From: Pomphorhynchus laevis
Lineage: Eukaryota > Acanthocephala > Palaeacanthocephala > Echinorhynchida > Pomphorhynchidae
Length of the DNA stretch: 64,000 nt
Direction: 5' to 3'
Assembly: GCA_012934845.2 (NCBI GenBank)
Contig: WNNJ02002296.1
Span: 62,001-126,000 of the forward strand
A program made the position numbers and the translations under genes. This document shows, piece by piece, positions 12,455 through 19,904 of the stretch. How positions within the stretch are numbered: position 1 is the stretch's first letter; the number at the start of each line of letters is the position of its first letter. The notes below the pieces were generated by a model. The model ran no database searches, was not told the origin of the DNA, and saw nothing but the letters and a program-made list of their open reading frames with translations.

Positions 12455-12922
12455 TTAAGAAGTTTGAGATTTATTTAGATTGGGGGAGGAATAGAAAAGA
12501 GGAGGTACGAGATGAAAAGCTTTACCGCTAGCATTGTTAGAATGAGCAAGATTAATGGAAGTTTGGTTCGTAGTTGAACGAGGAGTGTGTGAGAGAGTAG
12601 GTTCAATAATAGGATTATAAGATGCGAAGTCAGGTGTTGATGTGAGGGAAACGTCTAAAGCAGTAATGGTCTGAGTGGTCGTGTGTGATACAGAAGTATA
12701 GGAGCAGGATAACTGTGGTAGTCGTAGTGATGTACAAAAGTCCCATGTGAACTGTTTACGTTTATACACCGAGTGGTCGGATATTTTAACACGAACAAGT
12801 GTCCATACATCACAATCTTTGGAATCGCATCCAACTTCAAAACTAGTATAACCATCATTGCATTCCGATGTTGAATATGCTTGATCAGGAACAGGGATAT
12901 GATATTTCGCTTTTTTAGACAT
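12455..12922 (-). pseudogene. LINE family 1 ORF1 protein, N-terminal part (copy B)
   Basis: A 155-codon frame starting MSKKAKYHIPVPDQAYST. Within the first 70 residues Cys/His spacing suggests a zinc-binding fold: CNDGY, CDSKDC, a His in SDHSVY, then FCTS. Copy A keeps CGFC where this copy reads WDFC, so one putative zinc ligand is lost here. The rest is serine/threonine/proline-rich and disordered-looking. A frameshift moves the remainder into the frame at 11497-12207. ORF1 proteins of CR1-type LINEs bind the element RNA; that role is inferred. Confidence 0.65.
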
Positions 12923-12937
12923 GACCTTTTATCGATA

Positions 12938-12951
12938 GATTGAGCTCAATC
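12938..12951. repeat. Perfect 14-bp palindrome in the LINE leader (copy B)
   Basis: GATTGAGCTCAATC, between the minisatellite and the ORF1 start. It is also present in copy A at 16834-16847, so it is a fixed part of the element's leader. Confidence 0.7.
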
Positions 12952-12968
12952 CGCGAGCGTAGCGAGCG

Positions 12969-13292
12969 GAACTGACAGGAATAATCTGGAACTGACAGGA
13001 ATAATCTGGAACTGACAGGAATAATCTGGAACTGACAGGAATAATCTGGAACTGACAGGAATAATCTGGAACTGACAGGAATAATCTGGAACTGACAGGA
13101 ATAATCTGGAACTGACAGGAATAATCTGGAACTGACAGGAATAATCTGGAACTGACAGGAATAATATGGAACTGACAGGAATAATCTGGAACTGACAGGA
13201 ATAATCTGGAACTGACAGGAACAATCTGGAGCTGACAGAAATAATCTGGAACTGACATGAATGATCTGGAGCTGACAGGAATAATCTGGAAT
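12969..13292 (-). repeat. 20-bp minisatellite, about 16 units, 5' UTR of copy B
   Basis: Unit on the element strand: TTCCAGATTATTCCTGTCAG. Most units are identical; variant units (G for A, missing bases) cluster at the outer, 5' end. Because 20 is not a multiple of 3, long stop-free frames pass through the array; they are not genes. Confidence 0.95.
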
Positions 13293-13992
13293 GTGTGTTT
13301 AAGCTGTTATAATTTTTGTTTTTGCAATGCTATTATCTTCGCTCTCTGATGTTGCCGGCATTGACATTAGCTGGAGAATATTTTTACATATGAAAAAATC
13401 GCTTACATGCCCTAAATATTTACGACCTATTTCGATTCAAAACTCCCTCATCTCTATTTACAAAAAAGCGCTTGCGCATAAAATCCGCAATCATTTAAGT
13501 AGCGAAATTTAATCCCTCTAGGTTTTCATGGTTTGACTAAAAATTGCTCGTTTCATTCATCAATTGATGAAGTGCATTCGTTTTGCTAAGATAACAGTAC
13601 AGCTTACTGCTGTTTTTCTCGACTTTTCCGCTGCATTTGACCGTATCTCCATTCCTTTTGTTATTTATTTTCTCAGGTCCTTCGGTTTGCCTGTAAGTAT
13701 TATTAACATGGTTGTACCGAAAGCGTATAATTTAGCAAACAAAGAACTATGGCTTTATTCAAAACATCTACAATCAAAAAGGTAGTTTATACATAAAGCA
13801 AGTTATTAATAATCACAGATCAACGGTGGATATTTTTCGGTATACCAAGGGGTTCTGCTATGAAGATGACTCTGATGTACGTCAGTTCTACCCTATTATA
13901 GGTACACCTCAAGGCTCCCCCTTTTCTTACACTACCTCCTCTATTGTACTTTTCAAACCTTTAAAACGCGAACAACATCTAGTAGTATACTC

Positions 13993-14039
13993 TGATGATA
14001 CCACATCGTCAGCGTATAGCTGACGATGTGGTATCATCA
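13993..14039. repeat. Perfect 21-bp hairpin with 5-nt loop in a LINE
   Basis: Arms 13993-14013 and 14019-14039 are exact reverse complements around GTATA. The left arm is normal RT sequence just after the YSDD codons; the right arm is an inverted copy of it. It is absent from the sister copy at 34270. Confidence 0.9.
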
Positions 14040-14044
14040 TCAGC

Positions 14045-14074
14045 GTAGCTGGGCTGATACCACAGCCCAGCTAC
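14045..14074. repeat. Second perfect hairpin, 12-bp arms, beside the first
   Basis: GTAGCTGGGCTG and CAGCCCAGCTAC around ATACCA. Together with the preceding hairpin it replaces roughly 90 bp of LINE sequence present in the copy at 34290-34380. Confidence 0.9.
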
Positions 14075-14282
14075 CCACATCCAATCTTCTCAATTCCGCC
14101 AAATCACATGCGGTAGTCTTTAATTGAACTCTTGCAACACATAAAAAATTAAAGATACTAACACTATCAGCTCTCTCCTCCATTTTTCAGAATAAACTAC
14201 TCCCTGTGTTCACATATCGAGTCAAATACCAGGGGTCGATCGAATCAGACTTGAATAGGTTCAGAAGTGTCCTGAAGAAAAG

Positions 14283-15712
14283 GTTTATTTACGTAGCAAA
14301 TGAGTGCCTGCGCACGTTTTAATGACCACAACAACAAAAAAACAAAAATCTAAATCATGTTTTGAGGAGGTGGGTACGGAGGCGGCATTTGAATGTAATA
14401 AAATGAGAAGCGCGGCGGACGTCGAGTGGGAGATGATTCCAGGCGAGTGGGGCAGCGATGAGGAAGTATCGGAGATCGTAGTTATCAGAGTAATTGGGAA
14501 CGTAGAGTAAGAGGAAATTACAGGAAGGCGGTGATAGAGATAGGTGAAGCGAGTGTCGTCTTATAAAGGAATGTTGATGAACGATGGAGAGTCGACAGCG
14601 ATGAGACGAAAAGTTACGAGGAGAAGGCGGAGTTGTTTGTGGATGTGGGTGGTAGGCCAGGATAGTTGAACAAGATATGTGGATGTGTGATTAAAGCGAC
14701 GGAGACGTAGGAGCACTCGAACGGCGGTGTTGATGATTGTTGTAGGGGTAAGATGATGGATTTTGGAGAATTTGCGAAACGGTGAGGCAGTAATCTATTT
14801 TAGGAAAAAGAAGCGATAAAAGAAGATACATACAGGAACGGAAGTCGATAAGGGGGCGGATACGGCGAATGCCACGGAGAATTAAGTTAGACGAGCGGAT
14901 TTTGTCGCGGACGAAGGTTTTAAGGGAAAGGTAATTATCGGAATGGAATACTAAGAAAATGAGATTGTGGACTATGGGGATGATTAAGTAGGCAAAAGAT
15001 ACATGGGGAGGAAATATGTGGACAAGAACGATTGAAGGGATTGAGGACAAAGAACAGTGAGACAGAAGGTCAGCGAGTTCGGTAAAAAATAAGGATATAG
15101 GAGCTGATGACCCAGGACGGTTTATAATGATGAGATCTAGAGTGATCGGGTTAGAAGAACGACCAGTGGGCAGTTCAAAAGAGCAAGGACTGAAAGGGGA
15201 AGTGATTTTACAAAGAGACGCGGGATGGCGGACGAATGCGACAATGCCGCCATGATTAGAGAATTTAGAAAGGGATTTGCTAAGGGGGCGAGCGGATTCG
15301 ACTAAAGAGCAACCGGCAGAGAGCAAACGGCGGATGGAGAGGTCGTTAGAATCGGAGTGCCATGATTCGGTGAGCCAGAAGAGATCGATGAATTGCTTAG
15401 TGAATAAGTTGAGGATGATATCGGATTATTGAGAATAGATCTAGTGTTGAGGAGGCCGAGACGGAAACCGTGTGTAGTGGTGGTAGGGGCTAGTGGAGAA
15501 GACACATAGGGGAGATGGAGCGCCATCGAATTTTTGGGCGGGTGCGGACAACTTGAAAATTTCTGTCGATGTTTCGGATGGAGATAGATGTTTCGCCGTT
15601 TTCCACGTGACGACGGTTTTCGATGCGGGCAGATGAGAGTTGAGCGATTTCGGAGGGGGTGCGATCAGGGAAAATGCGAGTGGCTGAAGAGGACATTAGT
15701 TTGAATCGTTGG
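14283..15712 (-). mobile_element. CR1-like LINE, family 1, internally deleted copy C
   Basis: On the minus strand: an ORF1 C-terminal part (15490-15717, MFQRFKLMSSSATRIFPDR), the start of the endonuclease (NHGGIVAFVRHP, LDLIIINRPGSSAPISLFF), then a sudden jump into the RT C-terminus (PIVHNLIFLVFHSDNYLSL) in the same frame. The GDFN motif, most of the endonuclease and the RT core are missing. The 3' end near 14300 keeps the family hairpin (14304-14315). The sequence is more divergent than A, B and D. Confidence 0.75.
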
Positions 15713-16480
15713 AACATCCTTCCGTATCATTAAATTCTACAATTCTTTCTATCGTTGATAATCTCGTTTTCCTAGGCTCTTATTTCGACAATCGACTTTC
15801 ACTTAAACCTTTTGTAAGATATAAAGTACGCTCATCTACATTGATACTCCGGAATTTCCGTCAAGTTCGTAGATTGATCGATTTCTCTTCTTGTATGACT
15901 CTCATACTTACTCCTTTTTTCTAGACTCGATTGTTGTCTTAGTCTATTTTCCAACTCACCAAAATCCACTCTTATTCCCCTACAACGCATCGTAAACGCA
16001 TTCGTCCGAATTCTCCTCGGTCTCAACGTTTTGATAATATATCTCACCATCTTGCTTATCTTGATTTACCTACCATATATTCTCGTGTTCAAATTCGTAT
16101 TCTTCTCATTGCTTTACGTCTTATAACTTTTCAGACTCCTTCATTTCACAACCTTCTTTTTCTCGATAATTCTCGAACTGATAACTGTTCTTTGCGGTTC
16201 CATTATTCCCTTCTTTTACATATCCCAAACTACTCTACCTCTTTTGCCTCCCGCTCCTTCCCTGTGGTTGATCGTCTCTCGTGGAATCATCTGCCCATTC
16301 ATATACGCAAATCAACCTTAATACCGTGTTTCAAACGCCAAATCCGATCTCAGTTAAACAATTTAATAAATTTGTCTATTTGAATTTTGCTGTTTTTTAA
16401 TTAGTGAACTTGTAAGCGTGCAGTTTGCACGCTTTGCCACTTTAAATAAATTATTGTTGTTTGTTAATCAATAACAAATC
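15713..16480 (+). mobile_element. CR1-like LINE, family 1, 5'-truncated copy D
   Basis: Starts abruptly within the RT C-terminal region (HPSVSLNSTILSIVDNLVFL) and runs to the 3' end, with the terminal hairpin at 16416-16432 and TTTAAATAAATT tail. Very close to A and B. It abuts copy C head to head. The sequence from about 16440 to 16532 beyond it is AT-rich and unassigned. Confidence 0.8.
16416..16432 (+). other. LINE family 1 3'-terminal hairpin (copy D)
   Basis: GCGTGC-AGTTT-GCACGC, a perfect 6-bp stem. Compared with copy A (GCGTAC...GTACGC) both partners of one pair have changed. Confidence 0.6.
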
Positions 16481-16532
16481 AGCGTCTTGTTGATTTGGTT
16501 CACTAAAAATTTTCTTGATTACAACATCTTAC

Positions 16533-16818
16533 ATTCCAGATTATTCCTGTCAGTTCCAGATTATTCCTGTCAGTTCCAGATTATTCCTGTCAGTTCCAGA
16601 TTATTCCTGTCAGTTCCAGATTATTCCTGTCAGTTCCAGATTATTCCTGTCAGTTCCAGATTATTCCTGTCAGTTCCAGATTATTCCTGTCAGTTCCAGA
16701 TTATTCCTGTCAGTTCCAGATTATTCCTGTCAGTTCCAGATTATTCCTGTCAGTTCCAGATTATTCCTGTCAGTTCCAGATTATTCCTGTCAGTTCCAGA
16801 TTATTCCTGTCAGTTCCG
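16533..16818 (+). repeat. 20-bp minisatellite, about 14 units, 5' UTR of copy A
   Basis: Same unit as in copy B (TTCCAGATTATTCCTGTCAG), here almost without variation. It is followed by CGCTCGCTACGCTCGCGG and a 14-bp palindrome before the ORF1 start. Array at the same place in two independent copies, so it belongs to the element. Confidence 0.95.
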
Positions 16819-16833
16819 CTCGCTACGCTCGCG

Positions 16834-16847
16834 GATTGAGCTCAATC
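16834..16847. repeat. Perfect 14-bp palindrome in the LINE leader (copy A)
   Basis: GATTGAGCTCAATC, the same as in copy B, 15 bases before the ORF1 ATG. Confidence 0.7.
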
Positions 16848-16862
16848 TATCGATAAAAGGTC

Positions 16863-17429
16863 ATGTCTAAAAAATCGAAATCTCATATCCCTGTTCCTGA
16901 TCAAGCATATTCAACATCAGAATGCAATGATGGTTATACTAATTTCGAAGTTGGATGCGATTCCAAAGATTGTGATGTATGGACACTTGTTCGTGTTAAA
17001 ATATCCGACCACTCGGTGTATAAACGTAAACATTTCACTTGCGGTTTTTGTACATCAGTACGACTACTACAGTTATCCTGCTCATCTACTCCTGTATCAC
17101 ACACGACCACTCAGACCAATGCTGTTTTAGATGTTTCCCTCGCATCAACACCTGACTTCGCATCATATAATCCCATTATTGAACCTACTCTCTCAAAAAC
17201 TCCTCGTTCAACTACGTACCAAACTTCCATTAATCTTTCTCATTCTAACAATGCTAACGGTAAAGCTTTTCATCTCGTACCTCCTCTTTCATATTCCTCC
17301 CCTAATCTAAATAAATCTCAAACTTCTTTATTATCTTCACGTACTTCTTACTCGACCTCCCCCGTATCACTTCTCAATAATTTAAATCCTCTATCAAAAT
17401 CATTTCCAGTAACATTTCCGATCAAGTGA
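16863..17429 (+). CDS. LINE family 1 ORF1 protein, truncated (copy A)
   Basis: A 188-codon frame starting MSKKSKSHIPVPDQAYST directly after the palindromic leader. Residues 19-65 carry the likely zinc-binding set: CNDGY, CDSKDC, SDHSVY and CGFC, a spacing reminiscent of PHD-like fingers known from ORF1 of some CR1/L2 elements. The remainder is rich in Ser, Thr, Pro and Asn, with repeated YSTSHVTLPNNLHP-type phrases that also recur just downstream in the next frame. The function, binding of the element's own RNA, is inferred from position only. The C-terminal half is lost by frameshift and internal deletion. Confidence 0.6.
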   Translation: MSKKSKSHIPVPDQAYSTSECNDGYTNFEVGCDSKDCDVWTLVRVKISDHSVYKRKHFTCGFCTSVRLLQLSCSSTPVSHTTTQTNAVLDVSLASTPDFASYNPIIEPTLSKTPRSTTYQTSINLSHSNNANGKAFHLVPPLSYSSPNLNKSQTSLLSSRTSYSTSPVSLLNNLNPLSKSFPVTFPIK

Positions 17430-18004
17430 TTCAACACTCCATTCCTGTCACTCATGCCCCAACCTATCTTAATTCTCCTTACTCTACTTCCCACGTAACA
17501 CTTCCAAATAATTTACATCCTTCATTTAAAATCATCTCCAGTCACATCTCTGATCAATCGATTCAACACCCCGCTCCTGTCACACTTGCTCTAACCAATA
17601 TTAATTCTCTATCAAGCACCCCTGTCCTCATTCTTATACGTACTAAACGTACTCTCTTTTGGCGAAATCAACTCGAGTCATCTTCCAACTCTAAATCTCA
17701 TTGGAAAATCTTAAACTCAATTCTTTCACGATCATCTACCCCTTGTAATATAAATCCTGATGAATTTTCTTCTTATCTACAAACTAAGCTATCTAATTTA
17801 CTTTCCCTACTACCCATAGCCCCCTTGTACCCACTCTTCTCTTTAAATACTTCCCTCCCAGAACTATTCCACCTTCTTCCCGTTTCGTCTGATGAAGTTT
17901 CTTCGGTTCTGCTGTCATTACCTAATAAAACCTCTCCTTCTGACCCAATTCCCACTCACTTGCTTAAAAATATCTGATCCTCTATCTTACCCTTCCTAAC
18001 CACA

Positions 18005-19183
18005 TTGTTCAAATCGTTCATCCGTAGCCGTACATTTCCTTCCATATGGAAATGCGCCACTGTTCGTCCTCTCATCAAAAAGCAATCTCTCGACTCTTCA
18101 CTACCATCTTCGTACCGTCCTATTTCACTTCTCCCAACCCTCTCCAAATTCCTTGAGCATCTTGTTCTCAATCAAGTTAATGCATATCTATTTTTCTCCA
18201 ACTTGCTTCCTCCATTCCAAACTGCTTTTTGCTCTAATCAATCCACTGAAATAGCATGTCCTAAAGTTTATAACGACTTACTCATATCGCGCGATCATAA
18301 ATTATGTAGTGTCATAATTTCTCTTGATCTATCGTCTGCTTTTGACATCGTCGATCACTCGATTCTTCTACATCGCCTTCGTCATGATTATGGCTTCTCT
18401 TTACCCACTGTATCATGGTTTTCTTCATATCTATCAAACCGTACATTTCGCGTCTATTCTAACTCTTCTCTCTCCCATCCTTCGTCCATTCCGTCCGGTG
18501 TTCCACAAGGCTCCGTATTAGGCCCTATGCTTTTCTCTCTTCTTCTTGGTGATTTGTCTTCGATTTCTCATAAATTTAACTTCCATGTTATGCAATATGC
18601 TGATGACATTCTCATCTATGCTCATGCACCTGTTTATCGTATTCACGATCTTAGTGTTTCTGCTTCCGACTGTCTTGTCTCAATTTCCAATCATCTTTCT
18701 TCCCTTCGCCTTTCTCTGAACCCTGATAAATCCAAAATTATGTGGATCCTACCTCAACGCCTCGGATTCGAACCTTCCTCCGTATCATTAAATTCTATAA
18801 TTCTTCATATCCTTGATAACCTCGTTTTCCTAGGCTTCCATTTTGACAACCGACTTTCACTTAAACCTTTCGTTAGAGATAAAGTACGCTCATCTACCTT
18901 GATACTCCGCAACCTTCGTCAAGTTCGTAGATTTATCGATTTCTCTTCTTGTATGACTCATATCTTCTCCCTTTTTCTAGACTCAATTATTGTCTTAGTC
19001 TATTTTCCAACTCACCTAAATCCACTCTTCTTCCCCTACAACGCATCGTCAACGCAGCCGTCCGAATTCTCCTCCGTCTTCGTCGTTTTGATCATACATC
19101 CTACCATCTTGCTTCTCTCGATTTGCCTACAATTTATTGTCGTGTTCAAATTCGTCTTCTTATCGTTGCTTTCCGCCTTGTAA
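18005..19183 (+). CDS. LINE family 1 reverse transcriptase (copy A), partial ORF2
   Basis: A 392-codon frame of RNA-directed DNA polymerase. Motifs in order: RPISLLPTLSKFLE, ISLDLSSAFDIVDHS (motif A), SGVPQGSVLGPMLFS (motif B), QYADDILIYAH (motif C, catalytic YADD intact), LNPDKSKIMW and LGFHFDNRLSLKPFV (thumb side). This set is typical of the CR1/L2/Jockey group. The frame slips near 18975; the C-terminus goes on at 18949-19431 (ALDLPTIYCRVQIRLLIVAF-like, then LSWNHLPIHIRQST). Upstream, the frame at 17426-17977 ends at one TGA. No endonuclease is present in this copy. Confidence 0.85.
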   Translation: MFKSFIRSRTFPSIWKCATVRPLIKKQSLDSSLPSSYRPISLLPTLSKFLEHLVLNQVNAYLFFSNLLPPFQTAFCSNQSTEIACPKVYNDLLISRDHKLCSVIISLDLSSAFDIVDHSILLHRLRHDYGFSLPTVSWFSSYLSNRTFRVYSNSSLSHPSSIPSGVPQGSVLGPMLFSLLLGDLSSISHKFNFHVMQYADDILIYAHAPVYRIHDLSVSASDCLVSISNHLSSLRLSLNPDKSKIMWILPQRLGFEPSSVSLNSIILHILDNLVFLGFHFDNRLSLKPFVRDKVRSSTLILRNLRQVRRFIDFSSCMTHIFSLFLDSIIVLVYFPTHLNPLFFPYNASSTQPSEFSSVFVVLIIHPTILLLSICLQFIVVFKFVFLSLLSAL

Positions 19184-19431
19184 CTTTTCATACCCCTTCA
19201 TTTCTCAACCTTCCTTTTCTTGATAATTCTCGTCCTGTTTACTGTTCCTTGCGTTCCTGTAATTCCCTTCTTTTACATGTCCCAAACTACTCTACCTCCT
19301 TTGGACTCCGCTCCTTCATTGTGGCTGCTCCTCTATCGTGGAACCATCTACCCATTCATATACGCCAATCAACTTCCTTGCCGTGCTTTAAACGACAAAT
19401 CCGATCCTATTTAAACAATTTATCTACTTGA
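18949..19431 (+). pseudogene. RT C-terminal extension of LINE copy A, shifted frame
   Basis: Continues the LINE polymerase after a frameshift: FSRLNYCLSLFSNSP, RFDHTSYHLASLDLP, FLDNSRPVYCSLRSC, SWNHLPIHIRQSTSLPCF, KRQIRSYL. The same block ends copies B and D. Confidence 0.8.
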
Positions 19432-19460
19432 CTTTTTCATTTTTGTTTGTGGACTTGTAA

Positions 19461-19477
19461 GCGTACAGCTTGTACGC
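19461..19477 (+). other. LINE family 1 3'-terminal hairpin (copy A)
   Basis: GCGTAC-AGCTT-GTACGC, a perfect 6-bp stem about 20 bases from the element's end. Confidence 0.6.
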
Positions 19478-19508
19478 ATTTGCCACATTAAATAAATTTG
19501 TATTATTA

Positions 19509-19512
<4 letters not shown>

Positions 19513-19580
<68 letters not shown>
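19513..19580. repeat. (TA)n microsatellite
   Basis: About 34 uninterrupted AT dinucleotides directly after the 3' end of LINE copy A. It probably grew from the element's AT-rich tail or target. Confidence 0.95.
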
Positions 19581-19581
<1 letters not shown>

Positions 19582-19904
19582 TTACAATTACTCTTTCGAC
19601 TGAAGAGTCTGTACATTTCGATAACGTATCTCTGTTTGTCAGTAATAATAGTGAGCAATTTTGATATATTTAGTTTATTAGAGGATAAATTATCAATTAA
19701 ATATAGTTCCATTAAATCCGCCTGATCATCATAAGGAAAGGATGCAGTTATCTAAACGCTACAATCTGCTTAGTCACATCCTACTTGCTTTTTGATAAAT
19801 TTAATTGCATTAGCACGATGCTTGTTACATTTTTGTCATTTATATCTAGAGCGTAATTGTAAGTATTTATATTTTTGTAGTTAAATCATGCTAAGTAGAT
19901 ATTC
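19581..19904. other. AT-rich interval, nothing recognised
   Basis: No gene or repeat recognised between the dinucleotide repeat and the next LINE copy. Confidence 0.3.

Larger units (their letters stand above)
8531..13321 (-). mobile_element. CR1-like LINE, family 1, near full-length copy (copy B)
   Basis: The most complete member, about 4.8 kb. In its own 5'-3' order (falling coordinates): a 20-bp minisatellite (about 13292-12969), a GC-rich palindromic leader, ORF1 from 12922, an APE-type endonuclease with the motif GDFNIRLDRPAD at about 11138-10653, a reverse transcriptase down to 8691, and a 3' UTR with terminal hairpin and TTTAATAAATT-like tail. RT blocks agree with CR1/L2-type elements (SAFD, SGVPQGS, YADD in copy A). 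Several frameshifts and stops make it inactive, but it differs little from copy A, so it is fairly young. It is flanked by a 7-bp duplication and splits a family-2 LINE. Confidence 0.85.
13322..14281 (+). mobile_element. LINE family 2, RT part, continuation after the split
   Basis: Resumes the family-2 element interrupted at 8530. Frames read [47 protein letters not shown] (motif A), GTPQGSPFSY (motif B) and VVYSDDT (motif C), against [21 protein letters not shown] and VVYADDN in the copy at 33351. Several frameshifts. A pair of palindromes replaces sequence just after motif C. It ends where the minus-strand LINE copy C begins. Confidence 0.8.
16533..19512 (+). mobile_element. CR1-like LINE, family 1, internally deleted copy A
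   Basis: Order: 20-bp minisatellite (16533-16818), palindromic leader, ORF1 (16863-17429), continuing reading frames, RT (18005-19183, then 18949-19431 after a frameshift), 3' UTR with hairpin at 19461-19477 and a TTAAATAAATTTG tail. Compared with copy B, about 1.6 kb is missing at about 17630, removing the end of ORF1 and the whole endonuclease; there is little or no microhomology at the junction. One in-frame TGA at 17975-17977 separates the two RT-side frames. It cannot be autonomous. It is inverted relative to copy B with 5' ends facing. Confidence 0.88.

Noticed and set aside
12969-13292. CRISPR-like array of 20-bp repeats
   Set aside because: The repeats are contiguous with no spacers, the genome is eukaryotic, and the array is the 5' UTR of a LINE.
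15600-15800. Twin-priming origin for head-to-head LINE copies C and D
   Set aside because: C has its own 3' end and its RT C-terminus overlaps that of D, and they are from different subfamilies; two insertions explain it better.
16487-16870. Repeat protein encoded by the minisatellite (VPDYSCQFQIIPVSSRLFLS-type)
   Set aside because: A 20-bp unit without stops is open in several frames by arithmetic; the same appears in both copies and no start context or domain supports it.
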